A stretch of 64,000 bases of DNA from Hirsutella rhossiliensis (lineage: Eukaryota; Ascomycota; Sordariomycetes; Hypocreales; Ophiocordycipitaceae), in NCBI RefSeq assembly GCF_020360975.1, contig NW_025408668.1, positions 4,154,001 to 4,218,000 on the forward strand, read 5' to 3'. Below, piece by piece: positions 46,433-57,731 of the stretch (within the stretch, counting starts at the first letter, position 1; each line of letters starts with the position of its first letter). The translations under genes were made by a program, and so were the position numbers. The notes beneath the pieces were generated by a model, which saw only the letters and a program-made list of their open reading frames with translations, did no database searches and was not told the DNA's origin.

Positions 46433-47317
46433 ATGTACACCAAGACGATGCTCGTCGCCGCCCTCGCCGGTGTGGCGGCCGCCCACCACCCGGTCAAGCC
46501 GTCGCACACGGCGGGGCACCACGGCAACAACACCGTCGTCACCACCACCAAGGTCGTCAGCCAGTACACCACCTACTGCCCGGGCCCGACCACGCTGTCC
46601 TTTGCCGGCAAGAAGTATACCGTCACCAAGGCCACCACGCTGACCATTACCGACTGCCCTTGCACCGTGGTTGAGCCTTGCCACACCTGCGCTCACCCGC
46701 CGCCCACCAACCTGCCCAACCCGCCGGTCAAGCCTGGCCATCCCGGCTACCCTGCTCTGCCCGATCACCACGGAAAGCCCGGCTATCCTGCTCACCCTGG
46801 CTACCCGGGTAAGGGCCCCGAGGCTCCTGTTCACCCCGGCCACCGGGGGTACCCCGAATACCCCGGCAAGGGCCCCGAAGCTCCTGGTCACCCCAGCCAT
46901 CCCGGCCACCCGGGCAAGGGGCCGGAGGCTCCTGGTCACCCCGGCTACCCGGAACACCCCGGTCACCCCAGCCATCCCGGCCACCCGGGCAAGGGCCCCG
47001 AGGCGCCTGGTCACCCCGGCCACCGGGGGTACCCCGAATACCCCGGCCAGGGCCCCGAGGCGCCTGGTCACCCCGACCACCCGGGACACCCCGGTCACCC
47101 CGGCAAGGGTCCCGAGGCTCCGGCTCAGCCTGGCTACCCCGGCAAGGGTCCCGAGGCTCCTACCCAGCCTGGCTACCCCGGCAAGGGCGCCGAGACCCCT
47201 GGCCAGAGCTCCGGGAAGCCCGGCAATGCCGTCGAGGTTGCCGGTGCCGAGAGCCGCCAGGTCGCCTACACCCTCGCCATGGTCGCTGCCGGTGTTGTCG
47301 GCTACCTGGCCCTATAA
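46433..47317 (+). CDS. GPI-type cell-wall protein with Pro/Gly/His repeat domain
   Basis: Single exon, 294 residues. A signal peptide is evident ([17 protein letters not shown]). The N-terminal domain has [20 protein letters not shown] followed by [15 protein letters not shown], with four to six cysteines in CPGP, DCPC and CHTC contexts, as in fungal CCG-6/SED1-like surface proteins. A collagen-like repeat region follows, with eight blocks of GKGPEAP or close variants separated by [12 protein letters not shown] spacers. The C-terminus is apolar ([19 protein letters not shown]) with a small-residue region before it, as expected for a GPI attachment signal. The likely role is a structural wall or spore-surface component. 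The exact family is inferred from the cysteine block only. Confidence 0.85.
   Translation: MYTKTMLVAALAGVAAAHHPVKPSHTAGHHGNNTVVTTTKVVSQYTTYCPGPTTLSFAGKKYTVTKATTLTITDCPCTVVEPCHTCAHPPPTNLPNPPVKPGHPGYPALPDHHGKPGYPAHPGYPGKGPEAPVHPGHRGYPEYPGKGPEAPGHPSHPGHPGKGPEAPGHPGYPEHPGHPSHPGHPGKGPEAPGHPGHRGYPEYPGQGPEAPGHPDHPGHPGHPGKGPEAPAQPGYPGKGPEAPTQPGYPGKGAETPGQSSGKPGNAVEVAGAESRQVAYTLAMVAAGVVGYLAL
46807..47200 (+). repeat. coding tandem repeats (GKGPEAP blocks) in the cell-wall protein
   Basis: Eight degenerate units, six ending exactly in GKGPEAP, one GQGPEAP and one GKGAETP, with histidine-rich HPGHP spacers of different length. DNA copies are near identical over long stretches (for example around 46830-46890 and 47010-47070), so the region should be prone to length change by recombination or slippage. 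Confidence 0.85.
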
Positions 47318-47707
47318 AGAGGGCAGGTGTGTGGTCTTTCGAGTTTCATTCCCGCTTGCCCGATTCGTTCCGAGGCAGGCCGGCCGTGCTTGGAGTTGTT
47401 TCTTCCGACAGGTATCCATGGTGTGGGAGTCGGGAAGATGGCTTTTGACGATGGGGTTGGGGATCTGGGAACTGTGTGTTCGTCTCTCTTCTGGGGCATG
47501 GTATACATAGACTGTTATTCTGAGGGGAAGGGACTGTCTTTCTGGTATCATAGGTCTTATTCTCGGGGTTAACGATAATTTGCGTATCTTCATAATCATG
47601 ATCGTCGTGACTCATCATCAGGGTGAGGTGGTGAGTGAGTATTTGGGATATCTGCGACGAGCATCTGAATGGCTTCAAACGTGACAAACAAAGTGAGCAG
47701 GCGCCGT
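47318..47707. other. convergent intergenic region
   Basis: About 390 bases between the stops of the cell-wall protein and the DUF7053-like gene. It contains AT-rich pieces (ttaacgataatttgcg near 47570) suited to 3' end formation. No gene. Confidence 0.4.
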
Positions 47708-48295
47708 CTACTCGAGCTCTGCTGCTCCTTGTTCGCGCGTGTCTGCCGGAGCATGGATGGGACGCTGCTGGCTCTGAGACTGCTGCTGCTGCAGCTGGGC
47801 TTTAGCGACCAGATGCTCGACGAGGGTGGCGTGGGCCCTTTTGAGCGTCCTCTTGACAAAGGTGGCCATGACAAAGTTGCAGCGCAGGTCAACGTCCTCA
47901 CGCAGGTAGAGCCCCGAGGCCGGCGCGCCGAGACCCAGCTCGACGGGCTCTCTCGGCTCGCCGGGCAGAGAACCCGCGACGGACCACGTCTCGCGAATGT
48001 CGACGCCGAGGGGGGCGTAGCAGTGCGTCTGCAGGCCGCGCTCGAGGTCGTGGAAGGCGCAGGTAAAGGAGACGTGGCTGCCGGGCCAGTGGGCGAGGCG
48101 GTCCGTGACGGAGAACCAGATGCAGCTTTGCTCCTCGGGCGACGCGTGCGGCGGCGGGTCGATGGGATGCCGGTCCGTTACGAGAGGGTTGAGGTCGATC
48201 ATCTCGACGTGGTTGTGGAGGAAGCCGACGGCCGTCTCGCGCGTGATGCTGGGCGGCAGGGGGGTCAGCACGGTGAAGACGTTTCGGGTCGACAT
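47708..48295 (-). CDS. DUF7053-like fungal protein
   Basis: Single exon, 195 residues from the ATG at 48295. The opening MSTRNVFTVLTPLPPSITRE, then FLHNHVEMIDLNPLVTDRHP, matches what I know of fungal DUF7053 proteins. Conserved later blocks are CIWFSVTDRLAHWPG, VSFTCAFHDLERGLQTHCYA and GVDIRETWSVAGSLPGEP. The fold resembles a START/SRPBCC-like beta barrel, but no function is established. The C-terminus is glutamine-rich (QLQQQQSQSQQ). The frame is open 59 codons further upstream, but the family start is MSTRN. A (GAT)6 run at 48309-48326 lies in the 5' leader. Confidence 0.78.
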   Translation of the reverse strand: MSTRNVFTVLTPLPPSITRETAVGFLHNHVEMIDLNPLVTDRHPIDPPPHASPEEQSCIWFSVTDRLAHWPGSHVSFTCAFHDLERGLQTHCYAPLGVDIRETWSVAGSLPGEPREPVELGLGAPASGLYLREDVDLRCNFVMATFVKRTLKRAHATLVEHLVAKAQLQQQQSQSQQRPIHAPADTREQGAAELE

Positions 48296-49059
48296 TGTGG
48301 GAGCTGGCGATGATGATGATGATGATAGCAACCACTTTGTGTGAACGGCGGCTTTTATCTCCCTGATGAAGCCCGACTTCGGGCGGAGGGGGGGGGGGGC
48401 CGGCTCGAGGGGCGTATGACCTGGACAAAACTTGCATGCAAGCTCACTCCTGTGCTGTTGACTGGAGGCCACGAGCCAATCGGCGGACCAAGATGAAGAT
48501 GAAAAGGGGGATTTGCAGGCTACTGGCGACGATGATGCAAGGGATGATGACCGACCTGCTCGGTACTTGGTACTTTGGCCCCTGGTGTCCTACTGTAGAA
48601 CACTGTAGAACGGTCATATGCCCCTGTAGCTTTCCTACAGAGGCATGCATCCACTGGAACTTTCGGGCTGCCCATGGCGGATGACCCGAATCTCCATTCT
48701 CTAAATGGTCTCACGCGCAGTCCTCCAAACACACGGACATGTCAGCTCTCTCCGCCGCTTAGTCCAACAACTCTGCCATCCATCAATCGTCTGTTGCGTG
48801 CGTGGCGCAAACTAAACGAATGGGTATAGGGTAACTCGGGACACGACGGACGGGCGCGGCTATTTTTAGCACTGCAGGATGCGTCCACATCTTCAACCTC
48901 AAATGCGACATACCCCAGCAGCAGGAGTGCCACCAACAGGCCCATCGCCCTCGACGAAAACGTCGTGCCCCAGGCCTTCTAGTAGGACAAGCCCATTATA
49001 CCTTGCACAGGCAACCTGCTTCGTCTGCAAACGCCACGTCATGCATCCATGCCCTCGGC
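48296..49059. other. intergenic between the DUF7053-like gene and ORC4
   Basis: About 760 bases between two minus-strand genes: the promoter of the DUF7053-like gene and the ORC4 3' end. It includes the (GAT)6 run and a run of ten Gs near 48390-48399. No gene seen. Confidence 0.4.
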
Positions 49060-51643
49060 CTAAATCTCTCGGCACCACTTGGCCTGCACGGCGCCCAGCT
49101 TCACTGCCGACGGGATCTCCTCGAGCGCCACGTCCACCTTCCACATCTTGCCGTCGAGCCCCCCGTGGCCCGGCGCTCTGCTGCCCCCGATGCCCGCCGA
49201 CACGAGCATCCCCAGCGAGATGAGCCGCTCCCACGCGATGCCCGCCACTCCGCGGCTCCAGATCCGCGCGCTGCCTCCCACCGCCAGCATCCCCGACGTT
49301 GCCGACTGCACCCGCTGCCTTCCCACCAACCCGCTGTACTCGTCGTAGGCCATAGCAAAGTTGACCGTGTCTGTGTGAGCCACAATGTCTAGCCTGGCCG
49401 CCGCGATGAGCATGCCCAGGTCCAGCTCCGACAGCGTCGGCAGAAGCTGCAGTCGAGAGTCGGGTGGCGCCAGCGACGTAAGCTCTGCACCAGCCGTCGG
49501 GCAGTTCAGCGTCGCGTCTCGCGCCGAAACCGACGACAGCGGCAAGATCCACTCCGTAAAGAATGCCGATGCTGATTTGGTCGTGAAGAAATGGTACTGC
49601 AGCAGGTTCTGGAACGCCCGCTGCTTGTAGAGCTCCTGCATTCACGCCAGTCAGCGTCACTTCAACCAGCCATCAGACATCCACCCTTTCTCCTCGTCTC
49701 TCGGCCGTGTGCGATTTACCTCAATTTTTCGAGTCCAGTACTTATGAAACTCCTCGTAGCCCTCCAGGCCTGCATCAATCCCCTCCTTGTCCACGTCCGT
49801 CCGGTCAATCATCAAGCCATGCCGGCACACTTGCCAGAAGGCAGGAAGCGACCTAGGCGGCGAAAGGTAAACGTATCGATGGCTGAAGCGACTCTTGACT
49901 CTCTTCTCGAGCATCTCCACCACGTCGAGCCGCGTCGTGCAGCCTAGCACTGCGATCGGCGCTTTGCGAGACTGCGCAATGTCAAATAGGTTGTACAGCA
50001 GTGTCTGCCGTGGATGAGACGCAAACATGTCAAACTCGTCAATGATGAAAACGACTGACTGCGAAGTCACGCCCTCGTCCGCTCCCGTGATTTCCGACGG
50101 GTGCGATAGCAATGCCAACAGCGATGCCATGGTGTCTGCGTAGTTTGTCTGGCCCCGTTGTCAGTCCCAGATGGTCCCACGTGAAACTTCGCCCGAGAGC
50201 TACTCACCCTGCTCACGAGTTCGTCCTCAACCTCCATCTCCTTACCGAGCTGACGCCATATCTCCTTAAGTGCAAGCTTGTCGTCGGTATGGATAAAGCC
50301 ACTGAGTCTGACGACGTGAAACAGGTGCCGATGCTCTTGTGACAAGTCCAGTATAATGTTCTCCACCATCTGCGCCGTGTCAGTTCCGTCTGGGCACGAT
50401 GACTGTGTCGCCATCTTACCGTCGTTTTGCCACAACCCCTGGGCCCTATCATCAACATGGAGTTGCCCTCTCCAGCAACGACCGTTTGCTCAACCAACTG
50501 ACGCGCCTTGTCGTAGGATTCGTCGTGCCCAAACATGCGTATGCGCCGCCGCCCACAACACCTGTCCAGGAGAACCCGCTGAAACGAGCGTAGGTGCTGC
50601 TCCAAGTTGGGTATGTCGGGGATTTCCGCGGGGGCGGGGGCAGCGAGGGCATTTATCCTGCCAGCATCTGCAGGCCTGCTCGGGGTCTGGAGAACGTCTT
50701 CTTGGGCGCAAGATTTGCACAACCAATCACCCTCTGGAATCTCTGACACTTCATAGCACAGCTGGTGAGCGGCAAAGTCGCAATTGTCGCAGAGGATGAT
50801 CTCGTTGGGCGCCTTGGAATCTGGCTTTGAACATATTGCACACCGAATCTCGTCATCATTCTCTTCTGCCTCCGCCTCCTTCTTCCTGGACGCCCGGGAC
50901 TTTTTGGCGCTGGGAGTCTTGGGCAGGTCTTCGAAAAACACCTCGCCGCTAAGCCCTTTGTTAAAGGTGACGCTTTTCGGTGGGCGGCCCCTTTTTTTGG
51001 TAGGAGTCAAGATTCCCTTGGGGGTCATCCCAGTGCGGGATTTGGGCGGTACGGAACGGTTCTTTGTTGGTGTATCGGCGATGAAGTCTATGGGAGCAAG
51101 CTCATCGGCAGGGCCAGAACCGTCGTCGGTGGCGAGTCCATTTGGGGGTGCGCCGTTGGGGCGGCGATTCGAAGCGGACGCTGCACTGCCATTCTTTGGC
51201 CGACCTCGGGCCTTGCTCGGTGTCGCCCTCGTTGAAGTGGCCGCCGATTTCCTTGCCAGCTTGGGGCCGACAATATCCCCTTTGTCCCATTTTGTTCCTC
51301 TGAGCGCCGCCAATTTTATTGCCGGCCGGATATGGGGGACAGCGGGGGCTTGCGAAGAGGGGTTGGCTGCAAGAACATTGCCATTTGCGGCGTGTGGCTG
51401 AGAAGTGCTTTCAGAAGCGGTGCCGCTATCTGCAGGCTTCTGCTGTTGGCGGGCATATCCAAAGACGCCTGAGATGGCCGAGGCAATGGCGTTTAGGGCT
51501 CTGGGCGTCGAGGGCGACTGAGGGCTCGCACCGTCGAGCTTGATGCGCTTGCTGGACGCCGGGGTCGAGGCCGGCGCGGCATCTGCCTGGGGGAGCTGTC
51601 GCTTCCGGCTGGTGGGCGTGGTCGCGTCATGATCCATGGCCAT
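49060..51643 (-). CDS. ORC4: origin recognition complex subunit 4 with PHD finger and AT-hooks
   Basis: Four exons on the minus strand: 51643-50420, 50369-50208, 50148-49720, 49635-49060, coding 796 residues. The first 265 residues are low-complexity with two AT-hook-like cores (ARGRPKNG near 145, KRGRPPKS near 217). A PHD finger follows (about 268-313: CAIC, CDNCDFAAHQLC, WLCKSC). The AAA+ domain has Walker A GPRGCGKTT (400-408) and Walker B VVFIIDEFD (494-500), then GCTTRLDVVEMLEKRVKSRF. The C-terminal winged-helix part is exon 4. Orc4 is an ATPase subunit of ORC that loads Mcm2-7 at origins. The PHD/AT-hook extension resembles S. pombe Orc4 in principle (which has nine AT-hooks), but the details differ. 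Confidence 0.93.
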
Positions 51644-53082
51644 CGAGCTCTGTCCGAGGGCAGGTTAGGAGGCTCCAAGGCGAATGCAGATGCAAGACAG
51701 AGAACAAGGACCGGATAAACTGCGACGTCGCTGCATCCTCGGTCTTGGTTGGTGCTGGCGACGCGGCGAATTGTGGAGATGGGGGCGATGGCGGCGGTCG
51801 TCGAGAAGGGGAGGAACTGAGATGACGTCCGGGCCAGCGCGTACGAGACGCGCTTGACGCGGCCTGCCATTACTGTAAAGGGATTAGGGGGCTATGATCA
51901 CGTGACTGATTCGCGAACGCCATGTCAGTCTCGCCTCAACTCGGAGCATCTCAGTTTATTCGATAGTTGTACGGAGGAGATAATTACGCCTTCCTTTCGC
52001 ACCTCGGTACGGCTGGGTTCATATTACTTACTCGTGCAGGCTATTCTGTCGTAAACAGTACTGGATGGAAGAGTCTCGGGACTCGATTAGCGGGACAGAC
52101 GCCCAGCTTAGTCAGCGGCCACAACAGGCCACGAGAAGAGGCTATCGCGATGCCGAGGTCTCTTCTTGCACATCTGCAGAAACCAATAAGCACTGTCTCT
52201 GCACACACCAGGAGATGGATGAGCCTAACCTCGTTCACGTGCCTTTTTGCGACTCGACTGCCGCCCGCCCCACGGCATTCGTCGTGCCCTTTTCGATTCA
52301 TACGGCAACAGACGGGGCTTCCTTGGCCTTGGCAAATCTTAACTCATAAGGTATATTAGCCTCGCCGTTGCTTGGCATTCGACGTGCATGTAGGGCTGAT
52401 GGTTCATCTGCCGTGAAACTGACGGTGCCCTCCGATAGCCACCTACCAAATGAGCCTCAGAGTCTGACTGTCCATACAGCAAGCAAACCTCTCTGAATAC
52501 TGCCTTGTCAAACCTTGACTGACGGCTTGCCAGTCGACTCTCTGGCTAGGAGGAACTGAGCCGGGCGGATCCTCGACGGCCTCGATTGAGTCATTTCCTT
52601 TTAGCCCCTTCTCGGCCAAGACATCTCTATGCATGAGCCCTGTCCCTGCTCGGCCCTCTGGCCTCTTCAACTGCGAGCCTTCGGAGCGATGCGTCCGTTC
52701 AAAGCCCATGGAGACTCCAATTCGCCCGAGATGACCAGTTCTGCGGTCCTAATTCCACCGAGTCGCTGCGGCCTCGCTCATTTTTCACAAGGCGCTGCGA
52801 GCATGGCCCGACAAACAGGACCCTCATATCTCGGCCCGCCCGTGGGCGGTGGAGTCTCTTGACCCATGCACGTCCACTTCTCTCGAGACCTGCTGCTCGT
52901 TCGGGTCCTATTTCGTCGCCCAGCCTGGAGCCTTGGGTAATAAGAAATCTGCCTGGCTTCCCTCCATCCGCAAATATGGCGACCTCACTCAGAATCAACG
53001 TCACCACCGGTTCGCTCGCCCACAGCGGTCCCAAACGGGTCGCCTCACTCGCGAAAGCATCAAGCCTCAGACCGTCGACACT
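51644..53082. promoter_or_regulatory. divergent intergenic region between ORC4 and the LtrA-like gene
   Basis: About 1.4 kb. On the ORC4 side, a minus-strand ATG at 51870 opens a 125-codon frame that overlaps the ORC4 start out of frame, so it could act as an upstream ORF or be accidental. On the LtrA side, the frame leading into the MSDIG start is open for about 80 codons but has no ATG. No other gene seen. Confidence 0.45.
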
Positions 53083-55403
53083 ATGTCGGACATTGGGAGC
53101 TCGAGCCTGCCTGACAAGCTCCGGCCGTTGAAGAGCCCTGTTCTCAGTTCTACGAGTACCTGTCAGAGCCGCCGCCCGTCGCGCTCTCCAAATGACAGCC
53201 AAGACGACATTGACGACGGCGTCGGCCCCGGCGGCGACGATGATGACCTCCCGGAGTTTGAGCGAGTGCGTTTCTCGTTATCCTGCTAGTTGTTTCTTGC
53301 TGACTGTCATGCGCTCAAGCACTCCGAGCCAACGCTCCTCGAGATCTTCTTCGATCTCTTCTTCGCCGCAAACTACAACGTCTTTTCCGACACCCAGAAC
53401 ATCAGTGACAAAACCCAATTCGAAGCCTTTGTTGGCTACTTCTGGTACACCGTTCTGCGCCTGCAACCGCCTATTCGCTGCCCCTGACGCTGACCGCATC
53501 ACTGCCAGCATCCTGTGGCTCACGTGGTTCGCTGTGACCCTGTTCGACGTTCGTTTTGTCACCGACAGCATCTTCTGTGAGGCTTTCCCCTTTCTCGAAC
53601 TGTTTGGCGAGTCTCTGTATCTAGACTAACCAGCCAAAGCTCGCGTGACGAGAGCCATTCAACTCGGCGTCTTGGTTGGCTTCGCTGTCGTGGCTCCCAG
53701 CTTCAACCCAAAGGAGCAGCACCCCGAGACCATGCAAATTCTATGTACGTGCTGAAGCAGCAAAGCTGTCGTCGGCGTCGGGTTTAGGCTACAGAGACTG
53801 ACCGAATCTAGCTCTCATCCTCGCGTGCTCACGCGCGTGCTTGACTATTGAATATGGCACCACGCTGTGGCATGTGCGGAGGTTCAAGGCGGCCCGCTTG
53901 CCGCTCTGTCTCCAAATCGCCGTTCATTTCGCCTCCGCGTCCGTCTATCTGGGAGTCTCTTTTCGCTATACAAAGGGGATCAGCAGCCGTGCATATTTGG
54001 CATGGTACTGCATTTCAGGAGCCGAGGCCATTCTTTGCATCCTCTTGTCTAATTTCTCACCGGTCCTCTCCTTCACCAGGACGCATCTCATGAAGCGCTT
54101 GACACTTTTGACAGTCATGATCATCGGAGAAGGTGTCGTTCAAGTAGCGCAGGACGTTGTGACGATTGTTAAAAACCCGGATGCCTGGGGTGAGTTTGGC
54201 TTGGCTCACCTGCATTAGACACGATGGAGATTCTAATCAGGCCAACAGACGCAATAACCGTCGGACAAATCACGTCTGCGGCCGCAACCTTCTACATTGT
54301 CTTCTTGGTTTATTTCGATTGGCTCAAATCCTCCTTTCACCTTCCCGCCTTGCGGCAGCAGGCCTGGACCGTTGTCCACCTGCCCTTTCACCTTGCCCTC
54401 GTCATCTTCACACAGGGCTTCACGCAGCTCATCCTCTGGTCAACCGTCTTGAGTCGCTCAGGCGAGTACGAAGACTTTGAGGACTGGGGTTTCCTCACAT
54501 CACCCCTGAACAAGACGACCAGTCAAGTCTACGACTCGCTCAACGCCAGTACTCTAAATTTCTTCAACGATTACCCTCCCAAACTACACACTACTTGGGA
54601 GACTATTGGCGAAGCCCTCAAGAATATCTCCCGAATTCCTGACTGGGTTTGGGCTCACGCCCATGAGGACCGTCGTGAAGTCGAGATCAACTTCAACACC
54701 AGCTTTAAGGACACGTTGGACGAGAACACCAACCGTGCCATTTGGAGCATCGTCACCATCTCATGCGCAAAAATCAATGCATTTGTTGCTACGTACGGGA
54801 TAAAGCTCGAGGATAAAGGGCTTACCAAGTATTGGGGGGGTAATAAGACAAGCCCAGAGTATCAACTTGGTGTTATGAATGCGGCGTCTGATCGCTACAT
54901 CCTGGTAGTAAGTTGTCGAACCTTTGGATCACCAAATCTACGAGTGATGCCGTCGGAAGGCTAATGCACGAGCGCAGTTTGCGTACACCTACATCGCCAC
55001 CGGGGCGACCCTGCTTCTTATGATCATCCTAACCTTGCTTGTGCGCGGACTGCCTCGCAAAGCATGGCCTAAAATTCGCATCGTCGTCATCGTTCTCTTG
55101 GCTCTCGGCACCGGCCTCACCGCGCTTTTCGCCTCGAACCGGGATCTTGAGTCCGCGCCCCCCTTGACGCCTTGGCTGTTGCCCATGATCACCCTGATGT
55201 GGTGTGTTGTCTTGATCGTCACGCACGTCAACGGAGAGGGCGTCAAGCGCAACGCGCACGTCTTCAACCGCCTCAAGCGGCCACATGCCGTCCGCTCCTT
55301 CACCCTGTCTTCGGTCGCGCTATGGGATAGACGTGATCGCGAGGATAGGAAGAAGCGCTCCGAGCGGTCCATGCGATGGTTCAGCCAGCCGGATGATTTG
55401 TGA
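53083..55403 (+). CDS. low-temperature-requirement A (LtrA) family membrane protein
   Basis: Seven exons: 53083-53265, 53320-53444, 53509-53576, 53640-53744, 53812-54189, 54249-54907, 54978-55403, coding 647 residues. The signature HSEPTLLEIFFDLFFAANY starts exon 2, followed by many hydrophobic segments: LWLTWFAVTLFDVRFV, RAIQLGVLVGFAVVAPSF, LCLQIAVHFASASVYLGVSF, AILCILLSNFSPVLSF, MIIGEGVVQV, AAATFYIVFLVYFDWL, and a C-terminal pair (TLLLMIILTLLV, IRIVVIVLLALGTGLTALFA). A long loop around residues 400-500 holds most charged residues. LtrA proteins are polytopic membrane proteins of unknown biochemistry. Exon joins were chosen to keep frame and restore the conserved segments. Confidence 0.88.
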
Positions 55404-55783
55404 GCACAGCCGCAAGACACTTGGCGCACAGAGATGGAAGGGTGGCGAATGGTGTTTGTCCGGCACATTGTGTTGTATGTTATTCTGTCATAACTTGATG
55501 AACAATAATTTCAAGGCAAGCAGTCGGGCTGGGACGTGACAGAGTCCGAGGAGAGAAAGGGCGCATTATGGACCTTGATGGCATAGCCGAAAGTACTCAC
55601 GGCGTTCCGACCGAATCGCGAAACATTTTACGGCCTGAACGCCCCCTCTAGAAGATATACTACTCGAAAGTTGTCGATGTTTGCTTGGCTAGCTCAAGAA
55701 CCCTCGCCGTGTCGAATCCTGCTCGTCACTTGTACCTCGCGTCCTCTGCGGGCCGTGGTGATGAGCTACTTCCTCGAGCCCCT
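55404..55783. other. convergent intergenic region
   Basis: About 380 bases between the stops of the LtrA-like gene and the interrupted minus-strand gene. AT-rich pieces (55470-55510) fit 3' end signals. No gene. Confidence 0.4.
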
Positions 55784-57731
55784 TCACGGCATCGCGCTCT
55801 CGTACCCATGTGAAAGACTAGTCTCCGCCGCTGACACTCGGTCCGCATCCCTGAGCAGCGACTTGGCCTTGCCCCTCCCATGGTAGACGCACACGCCCGT
55901 CCCGCCGCTCTTGTGGCGACTGTGTGCAGGACACAGCGGGCTGTTGGGCAGGTGCTCGGGCACGTCGAACTGAAAGTTGCTGCCGCCACCGGCGCCGGCG
56001 CCGCGGCTTGCCACAGGGCCAGCAGCGAGGGGCCGCGGGCCGCGGCGGAGGGCGCGCTGGGGCGACACCTCCCACCACTCGCGCGTGGGGGCCGAGAGGC
56101 TGCTGCCGCGGAATGCTGCGCCGTGGATGCCGGGGCGCGGGCTGGGCGCGAGTATGGGCGACGTCGAGGGCGGCGGCGCGGGGGACGCTTGGGTGTCTGA
56201 AGGGGGTGTGGTGCAGGTGAAGAAGCCGCGCGGCTTGCCGTCGGCCGTGTCTTCGTCCAAGGGCGGGGTGCTGACACGGACGGCTTCCTGTTGACACGAG
56301 ACATCAAGGGTCAGAATAAGAGCATCTCGAGAGAGGAAGGGGACGCGCGGAGTAGAAGTGCATAGGACAAGGGAGGCAAGTCAACGGAATGAGATCACGG
56401 GGATGCTCAGGGTAGCCTCACTCCGCCGGGAAACTGGCTGATTGCCGACTTGAAACTGTCCGCCAATCCCGTTGCTGCACAAACCGTTAGCCATTCCCGC
56501 CTGGGTGAATCTGGGGGCACCGACACCTCCCCAAGGGGAAAACTCACAGGCCATGGTATACGTGGACATGGGCGTGGCCGGCGGCGTCCCACGTTGGAGG
56601 AGATCCCTGGCCGAGTCCCCAAACGAGCCTGCCGATCCCCTGCGGTGCCAGGGCGCTCGGCCAAAGAGCTTGCGGGAAACCCTCACCGTGCCAGAGTCGT
56701 CCTTGGGCCGGGTGGCCGATCTGCCGCTGCCGCCGACGGAGTGATGGTGGCTGTGGTTCGGCCGGAGCCAGCGGCGCAACCCATCCGTGGCCGCTGGGAG
56801 AACTGCGTCTTCGTCGTCGTCGTGGTCGGTAGTGTGGAAGGCGGAGCGGTACTTCTGGTGCGCCGCGGGTGAGTCTACGTTCTTGGCTGCGTACAGCTGC
56901 GCGTCCCCCCAGCCATTTGGGCAGCGGGGGGTCTTCTGTTCTTACCTCTTGGCGATTTCGTGGGCGGAACTTGAACTCGACTTCTCTCCTAGCCTTGGAG
57001 AGCCATCGCCTGCCGTGCAGGTGCCAGGAGGAAGCGGAGGTGGTCGAAGAGGACACAGCAGCGGCGGAGGCGGCCGCGGCAGACGGCACTCGGACGACGG
57101 TCCGCTGAGAGGCGTCCTCGTCCACGCGACCATCCCTCGGAGGCCATTCCGGAAACGACGGCGGTGGAGCGACGAGCTTCTCGGCCGACTGGTAAGGCAT
57201 CGCGAAGCCCGGTGGGTTCTGCAAGGAAAGCACGTGCGCCGACTCGGACAGAAAGGGACTCAGCGGCGGCGGCGCAGCGGCGTCGAGATGGAGCGCGTGC
57301 CAGCCCGGCGCACTCGCCGACGGCGGCGAACAAGCCGACGAAAAGTCGCCCGCGTCCATCTCGCTCGTTGACTTTGTCGAGCGCGAGCGCCACTTCCAGA
57401 AGCGCGAGCTGGCGTTACTCTTGTTGCGCGGCGGGCCTGCCAGCCGGCGCTCTGCCCAGTAGCCCTCGGGGAACCAGACCTACTCGAACCCGTCACGGGG
57501 CGGGCGTGGCGGGTCGACGCCGTGCCAGCGCGGCCGGGGCATGGTAGGGCTTGGTGTCGCGGCCGTCTTTGCGCCGTGCAGGACCGTCGTCGAGGCTGGT
57601 GAGACGTCTGCCACGGCTCCGTCGTCGGGCATCCAGCTGCGCCTTGAAGGGCTGATGGCCCTGTTGTCATTCTCGTCGTCGTCGTCATCGTCGTCGTCGT
57701 CGTCGCCGCCGCCGTCTCCCTCGTGGGCCAT
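55784..57731 (-). CDS. conserved fungal protein of unknown function, with an in-frame TAG at codon 84
   Basis: Four exons on the minus strand: 57731-56946, 56896-56548, 56474-56422 (53 bases) and 56287-55784. From the ATG at 57731 the frame has a TAG at 57482-57480, between DPPRPPRDGFE and VWFPEGYWAER, where both sides read as one continuous conserved segment. Downstream, an ATG at 57359 opens an uninterrupted 439-residue product. Other recognisable blocks are FKFRPRNRQE, GLRRWLRPNHSHHHS, TGLADSFKSAISQFPGG and the C-terminal FDVPEHLPNSPLCPAHSRHK then GVCVYHGRGK. The N-terminus has a long aspartate run. I know no function. The TAG may be a real nonsense change, an assembly error or, less likely, the acceptor of an unseen intron, since TAG directly precedes G. 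Confidence 0.65.
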
